From Streptomyces coeruleorubidus (GTDB lineage: Bacteria > Actinomycetota > Actinomycetes > Streptomycetales > Streptomycetaceae): a stretch of 64,000 nucleotides of DNA. Shown one piece after another: positions 16,300-26,174 of the stretch (positions within the stretch are counted from its first letter, which is position 1; the number at the start of each line of letters is the position of its first letter). A program made the translations under genes and the position numbers. Below the pieces are notes generated by a model. It had not been told where the DNA came from. It searched no databases and saw only the letters and a program-made list of their open reading frames with translations. The stretch lies in assembly GCF_028885415.1 (NCBI RefSeq), contig NZ_CP118527.1, positions 3,534,001 to 3,598,000 of the forward strand, given 5' to 3'.

Positions 16300-17482
16300 G
16301 CCGTCCACCCCTTCGCCGGCAGCGCCCGCTGGGCCGGTGGCGCCGGAACAGCCCTTGGAAACGGAGCCCGTCACCGTACGCGAGTACGGAACCCGCTATC
16401 TGCGGATCACCGTGCGCTACCACGGGGACACGGGATTCAGCTGGCTGCGCGCCCCCGGACCGGCCCACACCGCTCCGCAGCGCCTTCCTCCGGCGGTGGT
16501 CGGCGCGACGCTGCGCCGCGTCGACACGGCCGTCGGTAAGGCCGCGGCCGGCGCCCGCACCGCCGCCGACGCCCAGCGCGGTGCCCGGCTCGCCCTGGGC
16601 GAACCGGCCGCCGGCTCCGCGCAGGACGGTGCGACACGACCGGGCCCGCATCCCGGCGTGCTCTACCGCGTGCCGGGCGCCGTCTCGGTGGCACGGCTGC
16701 TGCCCTCCGGCGACGACACCGCCGTCCGGCTCTCGGTCGGCGCGCTGGCGGATCTGGGCAGGACCCTGCGACGGCTGCACCAGGAGCCGTGGGACCTCCC
16801 GCAGCGGCCACCCCACCACGGTGTGCGACGGCTGCTGGCCTGGCTCTCCGGAGAGGAGAACGCTCCCGGGGCGGACCGACTGCGCGCACTGGCCCGTACC
16901 CGGCTCGGCCCCTCGCTGTGGGCGCGGCTGACGGACTGGGCCGAGGCCGCGGACGAGCCACCCGGAGGCGGCGCGGTCCTGCTGCACGGCGCGCCCAGCA
17001 CAGGCTGGCTGGTCCCCTCCCCTGCCGGTGGCCACACCGCCCTGCTCACCGGAGAGGAGGTCACCGGGGGCGATCCGGCCCTCGATCTCGGCTGGATCCT
17101 CGGCGAGTTGCACGAACTGCGTGCCGCCGCCGCACGTGGCCTCGGCTCCGCCGGGAAGGGCCCGCAGGTCGACTACCCGGCCGCGGCCCACGCCCTGCTC
17201 TCCGGCTACACCGGCGGCGACGGCACCGCCGCCGTCCCGCCGGGCACCGCACGCGCGGCCACGCTTCGTCTGGCCGTCCACATGCGGGACTTCGCGTCGT
17301 TCGTCGGCTGGCACGAGGACCTGCGCCACTACTGCGACCTGCTGGCGGAAGCGCTCACCGAGGACGGCGCTCCCGCTCTTCAGTGGGCCACGTCCTCGGG
17401 GTTCTCCGAGGACCGCCCACAGGGACAGCGCCGGATCCACTCGACTCACCGGAAAGGACAGTGCACATGTCACGCGCGATGA
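16292..17482 (+). CDS. lanX: LanX-like third subunit of the class V synthetase, probable pseudokinase
   Basis: The 396-residue protein is coupled to lanJ (8-base overlap). Its C-terminal two-thirds follows the aminoglycoside-phosphotransferase layout: LADLGRTLRRLHQEPWD resembles the alpha-lobe helix, LLHGAPSTGWLV (His about 231) sits where kinases have HGDxxxxN, and GDPALDLGWILGEL sits at the metal-binding loop. The catalytic Asp of HGD is replaced by Ala and the Asn by Trp. Lexapeptide-type systems need a third protein, LxmX, besides K and Y, and this is the only candidate here. A scaffold, substrate-binding or cyclase role is inference; the assignment rests on context. Confidence 0.65.
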   Translation: MAEPSTPSPAAPAGPVAPEQPLETEPVTVREYGTRYLRITVRYHGDTGFSWLRAPGPAHTAPQRLPPAVVGATLRRVDTAVGKAAAGARTAADAQRGARLALGEPAAGSAQDGATRPGPHPGVLYRVPGAVSVARLLPSGDDTAVRLSVGALADLGRTLRRLHQEPWDLPQRPPHHGVRRLLAWLSGEENAPGADRLRALARTRLGPSLWARLTDWAEAADEPPGGGAVLLHGAPSTGWLVPSPAGGHTALLTGEEVTGGDPALDLGWILGELHELRAAAARGLGSAGKGPQVDYPAAAHALLSGYTGGDGTAAVPPGTARAATLRLAVHMRDFASFVGWHEDLRHYCDLLAEALTEDGAPALQWATSSGFSEDRPQGQRRIHSTHRKGQCTCHAR

Positions 17483-17856
17483 GGTCTCTTGCGGGGGCTT
17501 CCCTTCTCTCCCTGGCTCTCGTGGCCTACGGCTCGTCAGCCGTCGCGGCCGAGGGTTGGTCCGTCTCCCATGGAACGGCCGACGCCTCGGGTACGACCCG
17601 GTCCGTGGAATCAGGAGGCTTGTTCGACAACGTCGCCGTCGAGGGCGAGCTCCGCAACACCGGCTCCGGGTGCTACACCCTCTGGATCCAGTGGACGGTG
17701 GACCTGACCGTGGGACCGCCGTTCAAGATGGGTACGCAGTGCGGTCCCGGTTCCGTGCCCGTCCGGTTCGAGAAGCCGGGCGGCCTGGGGACGACCTGGG
17801 TGAAGATCTGCCGCGACACCCAGCACACCGACTGCAGCCCCATCCAGTACCTGTGA
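17467..17856 (+). CDS. Small secreted protein of unknown function
   Basis: The 129-residue product starts with a clear Sec signal peptide (MSRAMRSLAGASLLSLALVA, then YGSSAVAAEG, cleavage near AVA-AE). The mature part is about 100 residues, predicted all-beta, with four Cys (CYTLW, QCGPG, ICRDT, DCSP) that could form two disulfides. ATG 17467 lies 16 bases inside the end of lanX, so it is in the same transcript. No family is recognised. A role in immunity or peptide handling outside the cell is possible; it may also be an unrelated hitchhiker. Confidence 0.7.
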   Translation: MSRAMRSLAGASLLSLALVAYGSSAVAAEGWSVSHGTADASGTTRSVESGGLFDNVAVEGELRNTGSGCYTLWIQWTVDLTVGPPFKMGTQCGPGSVPVRFEKPGGLGTTWVKICRDTQHTDCSPIQYL

Positions 17857-17862
17857 CGAGGC

Positions 17863-17898
17863 GCCAGCCCCTCCTCTCCGACCCGAGGAGGGGCTGGC
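17863..17898. terminator. Terminator at the right end of the lanthipeptide cluster
   Basis: Arms 17863-17876 and 17885-17898 pair perfectly over 14 bases with an 8-base loop, starting 7 bases after the secreted-protein stop. It marks the likely right border of the cluster. Confidence 0.85.
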
Positions 17899-17950
17899 TG
17901 TTCTCAGCTATCGGCTGTTGATCGGCTGCCGGCTGTTCTCAGCTGTCGGC
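17896..17950. repeat. Two 20-bp direct repeats
   Basis: GGCTGTTCTCAGCTATCGGC at 17896-17915 recurs at 17931-17950 with one mismatch (A to G). The second copy includes the stop of the GPP34 gene. It may be slippage at the cluster border or a trace of integration. Confidence 0.6.
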
Positions 17951-18631
17951 GACGACCGTCGTCGTCACCGACACGGCGATGATCACCGCCAGCGCCTCTT
18001 CCGCCGCCCGCACGACTTGGCGCACCGCCGTCGCGGACCACTGGCCGTGTGAGACCGACTCCATGGCCGCCCGGACCTCGCGCGCGCCGGCGTCCGGGAA
18101 GGCCAGCCGGTGCAGTTTCGCCCCGTGCAGCAGGGCCACCAGGGACGCCGTACGCTCGTCCGGCGCCGCGCCCCGCAGGACGACCGCGTCGAGCCGCTGC
18201 CGTACCGCCGCCTCCACCGAGCCGTCCGCCTCCGGATAGAGGCGCACCGGGAAGATGCCGAAGACCTTCTTCTTCTCCTCCCGGACCAGCCCCTTCTCGA
18301 TCAGGCCCCGCTTCGCCCAGGCCATCGCGTCCGTCTTCAGCCGGGTGATCCAGTCCTTGGTCGTGCCCGGCTTGTCCCGGCCGGCGATGTCGGCGAGTGC
18401 GCTGTCGAGGGCGGGGTCCCCCAGCGGCGTGGCGTCGGCGACGGTCACCTTGTCGTCGGTCACGTCGATCCGGCCGGCCAGCGCCAGCTCCACCAGCAAG
18501 GCGGCGGAGACGGCCGGGGCCACCTTCGCCGACTCCTTCGCCGCGCCGGACTCGTCGTCCAGCGAGAGGAGCAGGATCTGCTCGCCCAGGGTCGTGGGGG
18601 TTTCCGTGGGGGGTTGCATCGGTGTGTGCAT
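17939..18631 (-). CDS. GPP34 (GOLPH3/Vps74-like) family protein
   Basis: The 230-residue protein matches the bacterial GPP34 family: LGEQILLLSLDDESG at the N-terminus, AALLVELALAGRI, the central WITRLKTDAMAWAKRGLIEKGLVREEKKKV-like region (basic surface), a FGIFPVRLYPEADG strand and the C-terminal all-helical part. Eukaryotic members bind PI4P; streptomycetes carry several copies whose role is unclear, possibly membrane binding. ATG 18631 is preferred because GGAG lies about 10 bases upstream; an earlier ATG at 18646 is also in frame. It lies downstream of mmsA but appears unrelated to inositol catabolism. Confidence 0.85.
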   Translation of the reverse strand: MHTPMQPPTETPTTLGEQILLLSLDDESGAAKESAKVAPAVSAALLVELALAGRIDVTDDKVTVADATPLGDPALDSALADIAGRDKPGTTKDWITRLKTDAMAWAKRGLIEKGLVREEKKKVFGIFPVRLYPEADGSVEAAVRQRLDAVVLRGAAPDERTASLVALLHGAKLHRLAFPDAGAREVRAAMESVSHGQWSATAVRQVVRAAEEALAVIIAVSVTTTVVADS

Positions 18632-18684
18632 GCCCACAGTCTCCATGATCGACTACTCGCCCGGCGGAGAGTGGCCGATAGCGG

Positions 18685-20187
<1,503 letters not shown>

Positions 20188-20212
20188 GACAGGGTCACTC
20201 CAGTCACATCTT

Positions 20213-22096
20213 TCACAGAGGGCGGCGTCGGGTGGAGACGTGCCGTTCGTACAGCTCACGTGCCTTGACCGCGGACGGCCGTGTCGCGGTCTCGGCCACG
20301 GGTACATCCCACCAGGCCTGCGCGGGAGGCGCGCCCGACACTGTGTCTGCCGTTTGGGTCTCCACGTAGACACATGTGGGAGTGTCGGCGGCCCGGGCCT
20401 CGGCGAGGGCCTCCCGCAGGTCCCGTACGGACTTCGCGCGCAGGACGCGCATGCCGAGGCTGGCCGCGTTGGCGGCGAGGTCCACCGGCAGCGGCGGGCC
20501 CGTGTACGTGCCGTCCTCGGACGGGAAGCGGTAGGCGGTGCCGAACCGCTCGCCGCCGACCGACTCGGACAGCCCGCCGATGGACGCGTAGCCGTGGTTC
20601 TGGATGATCAGGACCTTGATCGCGACGCCCTCCTGCACGGCCGTCACGATCTCCGTCGGCATCATCAGGTACGTGCCGTCGCCGACCAGTGCCCACACGG
20701 GCCGGTCGGGGGCGGCCAGCTTCACGCCGATGGCGGCCGGGATCTCGTAGCCCATGCAGGAGTATCCGTACTCCAGGTGGTATTGGTCGCGGGAGCGTGT
20801 CCGCCACAGTTTGTGCAGGTCGCCGGGGAGGGAACCGGCCGCGTTGATCAGGATGTCCGACTCGTCGACGAGCGCGTCCAGGACGCCGAGGACCTGCGGC
20901 TGGGTCGGGCGGGTGTCCGGCTCGTCCACCTCGTAGCAGGCGTCGACGCGCTGTTCCCAGCGCTCCTTGTCCTCGGTGTACTCGGTGGCGTACGACGCGG
21001 CGACCCGGTGTTCGTGCATCTCCAGTCGCTCGGTCAGCTCCTCCAGGCCGGTGCGGGCGTCCGCGATCAGGGGGTGCCCGGCGAGCTTGTGGCCGTCGAA
21101 GGGGGCGACGTTGAGATTGAGGAACCGGACGTCCGGGTTCGAGAAGAGCGTGCCGGAAGCGGTGGTGAAGTCGGTGTAGCGGGTGCCGACGCCGATCACC
21201 AGGTCGGCGGTGCGGGCGAGTTCGTTCGCGGTGGCCGTGCCGGTGTGGCCGATGCCGCCGACGTCCTGGGGGTGGTCGTGGCGCAGGGAGCCCTTGCCGG
21301 CCTGGGTGGAGGCGACCGGGATGCCGGTGGTCCCGGCGAACTCGGCGAGCGCCTCCTCGGCGCGGCTGTGGTGGACGCCGCCGCCGGCGACGACCAGGGG
21401 CCGTGTCGCCGCGCGGATGATCCGTACCGCCTCGGCCAGTTCCGCCGGGTCGGCACCGGGACGCCGTACGGTCCAGACGCGCTCGGCGAAGAACTCCTCG
21501 GGCCAGTCGTACGCCTCGGCCTGCACGTCCTGGGGCAGCGCGAGGGTGACGGCGCCGGTCTCGACCGGGTCGGTGAGCACGCGCATCGCGTTCAGCGCCG
21601 AGGGGATCAGGGCCTCCGGCCGGGTGATCCGGTCGAAGTACCTCGACACCGGGCGCAGACAGTCGTTGACCGACACGTCGCCCGCGTACGGCACTTCGAG
21701 CTGCTGGAGGACCGGGTCGGCGGGGCGGGTGGCGAAGATGTCGCCGGGCAGGAGCAGCACCGGCAGGTGGTTGATGGTCGCCAGGGCGGCGCCGGTGACG
21801 AGGTTGGTGGCGCCCGGGCCGATGGAGGTCGTGACCGCGTGCGTGGAGAGGCGGCCCGACTGCCGCGCGTAACCGACCGCCGCGTGCACCATGGCCTGTT
21901 CGTTGCGGCCCTGGTGGTACGGCATCGCGTCGGTGTGCTCCAGGAGCGCCTGGCCGATGCCGGCGACGTTGCCGTGGCCGAAGATGCCCCAGGTGGCGCC
22001 GATGAGCCGCTGCCGTACGCCGTCGCGTTCGGTGTACTGGGCGGACAGGAAGCGTACGAGCGCCTGCGCGACCGTCAGCCTCGTCGTCGAGGTCAT
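20213..22096 (-). CDS. iolD: 3D-(3,5/4)-trihydroxycyclohexane-1,2-dione hydrolase IolD
   Basis: This 627-residue thiamin-diphosphate enzyme is full length. Motifs include GIFGHGNVAGIGQALLEH near the N-terminus, the cofactor-activating Glu in GRNEQAMVHAAVGYARQ, and the ThDP/Mg region GDGTYLMMPTEIVTAVQ with NHGYASIGGLSE. It opens the inositol-derived ring to 5-deoxy-glucuronate in the iol pathway. The ATG is preceded by GGGAGGG. It follows the truncated iolB by 12 bases and is followed by mmsA. Confidence 0.95.
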   Translation of the reverse strand: MTSTTRLTVAQALVRFLSAQYTERDGVRQRLIGATWGIFGHGNVAGIGQALLEHTDAMPYHQGRNEQAMVHAAVGYARQSGRLSTHAVTTSIGPGATNLVTGAALATINHLPVLLLPGDIFATRPADPVLQQLEVPYAGDVSVNDCLRPVSRYFDRITRPEALIPSALNAMRVLTDPVETGAVTLALPQDVQAEAYDWPEEFFAERVWTVRRPGADPAELAEAVRIIRAATRPLVVAGGGVHHSRAEEALAEFAGTTGIPVASTQAGKGSLRHDHPQDVGGIGHTGTATANELARTADLVIGVGTRYTDFTTASGTLFSNPDVRFLNLNVAPFDGHKLAGHPLIADARTGLEELTERLEMHEHRVAASYATEYTEDKERWEQRVDACYEVDEPDTRPTQPQVLGVLDALVDESDILINAAGSLPGDLHKLWRTRSRDQYHLEYGYSCMGYEIPAAIGVKLAAPDRPVWALVGDGTYLMMPTEIVTAVQEGVAIKVLIIQNHGYASIGGLSESVGGERFGTAYRFPSEDGTYTGPPLPVDLAANAASLGMRVLRAKSVRDLREALAEARAADTPTCVYVETQTADTVSGAPPAQAWWDVPVAETATRPSAVKARELYERHVSTRRRPL

Positions 22097-22108
22097 CGGT
22101 TTCCCTCC

Positions 22109-22591
22109 CTATGGATGGTGACGGGTACGCAGCGGCCGCCGCGGACGTTCACTACCGGGGGTGAACATGCTGCACAGCAGTTCCCGACGAGGCCGCGTAC
22201 GCCTCGCGTCGGGGACCTCCGGCGCGGGGCCGTAGCGGGCGGGGAGTTGTCGCTCGCACTTCGCTCCTGCCAAAGCAAAGCGGCCTCCCGCGCCGGAGGC
22301 GATCTGGGCCCGGGCGTCGCGGGGCGCGCACGCGAAGTCGGTGACCGACGCGAACACGCTCTTTCTGCCCGAGAGATGGAACTCTTCGTCTTCGACGCGC
22401 ACGGTGCACGCGCCCGTCAGGGGCAGCACGATCCATTCGCTGTCCCCGGTGGTGAAGGTGTGGGTGCCGCCCGGTGGGAGCTCCACGATCCGCGGGCTGC
22501 CGTGCGTCCAGCCGGCCCGCTCGGGGTCGATGTCCAGGACGTGGTTCACGTCGGTCGTGGTGCCCTTGAGGACGTACGGCTCACTGGTCAT
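22109..22591 (-). pseudogene. iolB: 5-deoxy-glucuronate isomerase IolB, C-terminally truncated
   Basis: The frame encodes 160 residues against the usual 270-300. The N-terminal cupin half is normal (PYVLKGTTTDVNHVLDIDPE, then LPLTGACTVRVEDEEFHLSGR, and CERQLPARYGPAPEVP). After residue about 125 it turns into an unrelated basic tail (DARRTRPRRELLCSMFTPG) and stops just before iolD. The whole C-terminal cupin, with its conserved HxH...E metal ligands, is missing. A deletion of roughly 0.35-0.4 kb at the gene end would explain this. The isomerase is probably non-functional, which would block the pathway at 5-deoxy-glucuronate unless another copy exists. Confidence 0.8.
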
Positions 22592-22601
22592 GAAGCGGCC
22601 C

Positions 22602-23483
22602 TCACAGCAGTCCTACGGCGGTGTCCACGGCGGCGGCCACGTCGCCGTCCGCCGGGTACAGCAGCGAGCGGCCGACCACCAGCCCGCGCACGGTGGGCAG
22701 TTGGAGGGCGCCACGCCACTTCTCGTACGCCCCGTCCTGGTCATCGCCCACCTCACCGCCCAGCAGTACGGCGGGCAGCGTGGAGGCGGCCATGACCTCG
22801 GCCATGTCGTCGGGGTTGTCGGTGACCGGCACCTTCAGCCAGGTGTAGGCCGAACTGCCGCCCAGGCCCGAGGCGATGGCGATGGACCGGGTGACGGCCT
22901 CGGCGGACAGGTCGTTGCGCAGCCGGCCCGTCTCGTCGCGGCGGGAGATGAACGGCTCGACGAAGACGGGGAGCCGGCGGGCGGCCATGTCGTCGATGGC
23001 GCGGGCGGTGGACTCCAGGGTGGTGAGGGAGCCCGGGTCGTCGTAGTCGATGCGCAGGAGCAGTTTGCCCGCGTCGAAGCCGAGGCGCTCGATGTCCTCG
23101 GGACGGTGGCCGGTGAAGCGGTCGTCGAGTTCGAAGCGCGCGCCCTGCAGGCCGCCGCGGTTCATCGAGCCCAGGACGACCTTGCCGTCGAGGGCGCCGA
23201 GCAGGAGCAGGTCGTCGAGGATGTCGGCGGTGGCGAGGACGCCGTCCACGCCCGGGCGGGCCAGGGCCAGGCAGAGGCGTTCGAGGAGGTCGGCGCGGTT
23301 GGCCATGGCCATGCTGCGGCCGCCGACACCGAGGGCGCCGCGGGCCGGGTGGTCGGCGGCGACGATCATCAGCCGGCCGTTGTCGTTCAGCAGGGGCCGG
23401 CGGGGGCGGCGGGCGGCGGCCTCGGCGATGGCCTCCGGGCGGTGGCTGCGGAGGTGGACGAGTGCGGAGACGTCGACGGTCAC
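22602..23483 (-). CDS. Cgl0159-family (beta/alpha)8 aldolase-like protein of inositol operons
   Basis: GTG 23483 overlaps the iolC stop by four bases; 293 residues. The protein is a class I aldolase-like TIM barrel of the kind found in actinobacterial iol operons (first noted in Corynebacterium as Cgl0159). Visible motifs are LMIVAADHPARGALGVGG, KLLLRIDYDDPGSL, LPVFVEPFISRRD and SSAYTWLKVPVT, where the Lys could form a Schiff base. It may take the place of IolJ and cleave 2-deoxy-5-keto-gluconate-6-phosphate, the product of IolC. That role is inferred from position directly after iolC. Confidence 0.8.
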   Translation of the reverse strand: MTVDVSALVHLRSHRPEAIAEAAARRPRRPLLNDNGRLMIVAADHPARGALGVGGRSMAMANRADLLERLCLALARPGVDGVLATADILDDLLLLGALDGKVVLGSMNRGGLQGARFELDDRFTGHRPEDIERLGFDAGKLLLRIDYDDPGSLTTLESTARAIDDMAARRLPVFVEPFISRRDETGRLRNDLSAEAVTRSIAIASGLGGSSAYTWLKVPVTDNPDDMAEVMAASTLPAVLLGGEVGDDQDGAYEKWRGALQLPTVRGLVVGRSLLYPADGDVAAAVDTAVGLL

Positions 23484-24430
23484 TTGACGGCCCCCGCGGT
23501 GACGGCCGCCTCGATCTCGTCCGGGGTGGGCATCGCGGAGGAGCACTCCAGGCGGGAGGCGACGATGGCGCCGGCGGCGTTGGCGTGCCGCATGGTCTTC
23601 TCCAGGTCCCAGCCGGCCAGCAGGCCGTGGACGAGGCAGCCGCCGAAGGCGTCGCCCGCGCCGAGGCCGTTGAGGACGTTCACGGGCAGCGGCGGGACCT
23701 CGGCGGTGACGCCTTCGCGGTCGACGGCGAGGACGCCCTTGGGGCCCTGCTTGACGACGGCCAGCTCGACACCGGCGTCCAGGAGGGCCCGGGCGGCGGC
23801 GTGGGGCTCGCGCACGCCCGTGGCGACCTCCACCTCGTCGAGGTTGCCGACGGCGACGGTGGTGTGGCGCAGGGCCTCCTGGTAGAAGGGGCGGGCCGCG
23901 CCGGGGTCGTTCCAGAACATCGGGCGCCAGTCGAGGTCGAAGACCGTCGTGCCGGACTTGGCGCGGTGGGCGAGGGCCGCGAGGGTCGCCGTACGGCTCG
24001 GTTCCTCGCTCAGGCCCGTGCCCGTGCCCCAGAAGACGCGGGCGTCACGGATGGCGTCCAGGTCGAGTTCGTGGGCGTCGATCTCCAGGTCGGGGGCCTT
24101 GGGCTGCCGGTAGAAGTACAGCGGGAAGTCGTCCGGCGGGAAGACCTCGCAGAAGGTGACCGGGGTGGGCAGGCCTGGGACCGGGGTGACCCAGCGGTCG
24201 TCCACGCCGAACCCCCTCAGGGCCTCGTGCAGGTAGGTGCCGAAGGGGTCGTCGCCGGTGCGGGTGATCACCGCGGTCCGCCGTCCCAGGCGGGCCGCGG
24301 CGACCGCGACGTTCGTGGCCGAGCCGCCGAGGAACTTGCCGAAGGACGTGACCTGCGGCAGCGGGACGCCCGTCTGGAGCGGATACAGATCCACTCCGAT
24401 GCGCCCCATGGTGATCAGGTCGTACGCCAT
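23480..24430 (-). CDS. iolC: 5-dehydro-2-deoxygluconokinase IolC
   Basis: The 316-residue PfkB/ribokinase-family kinase has the N-terminal GG signature in FGKFLGGSATNVAVAAARLG and the C-terminal ATP/anion-hole motif VNVLNGLGAGDAFGGCL with the catalytic Asp. MAYDLITMGRIGVDLYP is typical of IolC. It phosphorylates 2-deoxy-5-keto-D-gluconate. It is the promoter-proximal gene of the leftward operon; a promoter and palindromic operator lie directly upstream at 24462-24506. Confidence 0.95.
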   Translation of the reverse strand: MAYDLITMGRIGVDLYPLQTGVPLPQVTSFGKFLGGSATNVAVAAARLGRRTAVITRTGDDPFGTYLHEALRGFGVDDRWVTPVPGLPTPVTFCEVFPPDDFPLYFYRQPKAPDLEIDAHELDLDAIRDARVFWGTGTGLSEEPSRTATLAALAHRAKSGTTVFDLDWRPMFWNDPGAARPFYQEALRHTTVAVGNLDEVEVATGVREPHAAARALLDAGVELAVVKQGPKGVLAVDREGVTAEVPPLPVNVLNGLGAGDAFGGCLVHGLLAGWDLEKTMRHANAAGAIVASRLECSSAMPTPDEIEAAVTAGAVK

Positions 24431-24461
24431 CGGCTTCCCCTCGGTGTCGGCTCTCCCCGGC

Positions 24462-24506
24462 TTTGTAGTCCCCTTCCCGAAGCCCTGTCAATGTTTTGTC
24501 CGGACA
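24462..24506 (-). promoter_or_regulatory. iol operon promoter with adjacent palindromic operator
   Basis: Minus-strand TTGACA (24491-24486) and TACAAA (24467-24462) have an 18-base spacer, 32 bases from the iolC start. Just upstream is the perfect 10-bp palindrome TGTCCGGACA (24497-24506), within a longer partly symmetric AT-rich stretch. A GntR- or LacI-type inositol regulator coded elsewhere may bind here; none is adjacent apart from the small HTH gene at 24798. Confidence 0.6.
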
Positions 24507-24797
24507 TTCGGACCAGATCATGACAGCGCTTTCCGCGTGTTCTGTGTCCGAGTACGCTCTGCCGCGTCGAGGCGTCCCGCCGAAAACTCCGGCGTGCACC
24601 TTTGCCCCGGGTGCGTCACAAACGCCCCCTCCCTGTCACATGTGTCCTGCGTAAGCGGATCTTCCGTCACAGGCCCTGCCCTGTGTCACGGAGTGTCGTT
24701 GACCGGACACAGGCTTCTTGATCACCAGCGCAGCGCCCGGCTCCCCCGGACGGCCGTCCCCGGTCGCCGCCGTGGTGCGCGCGGGGAGGTGCACGTC

Positions 24798-24998
24798 ATG
24801 ACCGACCGAAGGCTCTGGTCCTACAAGGAGATCGCGGCACACATCCGGGTGCAGCCGGACACCGTGCGGTCCTACCGCAAACACGGCCTGCTGCCCCCGC
24901 CCGACCGCGTCGAGAGCGGCAAGTCCTACTGGTACGCCGACACGGTCCGGGCCTGGGTGGCCGCCAGGCCCGGCAACCGCACCCGAAGAGCCGACTGA
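24798..24998 (+). CDS. Small MerR/AlpA-like helix-turn-helix protein
   Basis: The 66-residue protein starts at ATG 24798 with GGGGAGG upstream. Residues 8-45 form a winged HTH: YKEIAAHIRVQPDTVRSYRK with the wing GLLPPPDRVESGKSYWYA. No effector domain is present. Such orphan proteins resemble excisionase/AlpA-type DNA-binding proteins. It is divergent from the iol operon, with about 370 bases between the two starts, so a role in iol control is possible but not shown. Confidence 0.75.
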   Translation: MTDRRLWSYKEIAAHIRVQPDTVRSYRKHGLLPPPDRVESGKSYWYADTVRAWVAARPGNRTRRAD

Positions 24999-25058
24999 CC
25001 TTCCCGGCCCGGCCTCGTGACCCACCGCCGCATGGGGCACGGGTGTCCCCGCGGGAGG

Positions 25059-26102
25059 TCAGCGCCACGGCTCGATGACCGTCGCGCCCGCCGGTGGCGC
25101 CGTCCCCATCGCCGCCAGCGCGGGCGGGGCCTCGTCCAGCGGGATCGTGGACGTCACCAGCAGGTCCGGGCGCAGAACGCCGCCGCGCACCAGCTCCAGC
25201 ATCGGCGGGTAGCTGTGCGCGGCCATGCCGTGACTGCCGAGGAGTTCGAGCTCCAGGGCGATCGCGCGGGCCATCGGCACGGGTGTGGTGCCGGTCGGCG
25301 AGGGCAGCAGGCCGACCTGGACGTGCCGGCCGCGGCGGCGCAGGCCGTTCACGGAGGCGGCGCAGGTGGCGGGGGAACCGAGAGCGTCGAGGGAGAGATG
25401 GGCGCCGCCGCCGGTGAGGTCACGGACCGCTGCCGCGGGGTCCGGCACGGCCGACGCGTCCAGGCACTGCGCCGCCCCGAACTTCCGCGCCAGGTCCAGC
25501 GCCCGGGCCGACACGTCGACGGCCACGACCCGCGCGCCCGACGCCGCCGCGATCATCACCGCGGAGAGGCCGACCCCGCCGCAACCGTGCACCGCCACCC
25601 ACTCCCCCGCCGCGACCCGGCCCTGCCGCACCACCGCCCGGTACGCCGTGGCGAACCGGCAGCCGAGGGAGGCCGCCGTCGCGAACGACAGCTCCCCGGG
25701 GAGCGCCACGAGGTTGACGTCGGCGTGGTCCAGGGCCACGTACTGCGCGAAGGAGCCCCAGTGCGAGAAGCCGGGCTGGGTCTGCCGCTCGCACACCTGG
25801 TGGTCGCCCGCCGCGCACGACGGGCAGGTGCCGCAGGCGCAGATGAACGGCACGGTGACCCGGTCGCCGGGCCGCCAGCGGGCCACCCGGTCGCCCACCG
25901 CCTCGACGACCCCGGCGAGTTCGTGCCCCGGCACGTGCGGCAGCGTTATGTCCGGGTCGTGGCCCTGCCAGCCGTGCCAGTCGCTGCGGCACAGCCCCGT
26001 GGCCTCGACCCGCACGACGACCCCGTGCTCCGCGGGCTCCGGATCAGCGACGTCCCGCACCTCGGCCGGCTCCCCGTACCGCTCGAACACCACGGCCCGC
26101 AT
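25059..26102 (-). CDS. Zinc-dependent alcohol dehydrogenase, MDR family
   Basis: The 347-residue protein is a complete medium-chain dehydrogenase. The catalytic zinc site uses Cys in ATGLCRSDWHGW and GHE in VPGHELAGVV. The structural zinc site is the Cys cluster CACGTCPSCAAGDHQVC. The Rossmann motif is VHGCGGVGLSAVMIA, and VVAVDVSARALDLARKFGA suggests NAD preference by its Asp. The substrate is not predictable. It stands alone, convergent with the HTH gene and divergent from copZ. Confidence 0.9.
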   Translation of the reverse strand: MRAVVFERYGEPAEVRDVADPEPAEHGVVVRVEATGLCRSDWHGWQGHDPDITLPHVPGHELAGVVEAVGDRVARWRPGDRVTVPFICACGTCPSCAAGDHQVCERQTQPGFSHWGSFAQYVALDHADVNLVALPGELSFATAASLGCRFATAYRAVVRQGRVAAGEWVAVHGCGGVGLSAVMIAAASGARVVAVDVSARALDLARKFGAAQCLDASAVPDPAAAVRDLTGGGAHLSLDALGSPATCAASVNGLRRRGRHVQVGLLPSPTGTTPVPMARAIALELELLGSHGMAAHSYPPMLELVRGGVLRPDLLVTSTIPLDEAPPALAAMGTAPPAGATVIEPWR

Positions 26103-26174
26103 GATCCCCCCGGCTTCCGTCCGTCAGCACCTCGGGGAAACGCTAGCCCGTGCCGCACCGGCATCGTGAAGGCC

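Noticed and set aside
2747..17856. Calling the cluster a linaridin or a class I-IV lanthipeptide
   Set aside because: No LanB/LanC/LanM/LanKC/LanL and no linaridin CypH/CypL-type membrane dehydratase is seen; the LanK, HopA1-like LanY and LanX-like set points to class V.
22093..22278. Short frame that might supply the missing end of IolB after a frameshift
   Set aside because: It contains at most a few residues resembling the start of the C-terminal cupin and stops soon after; no frame holds the rest of the domain, so a deletion and not a simple frameshift is the cause.
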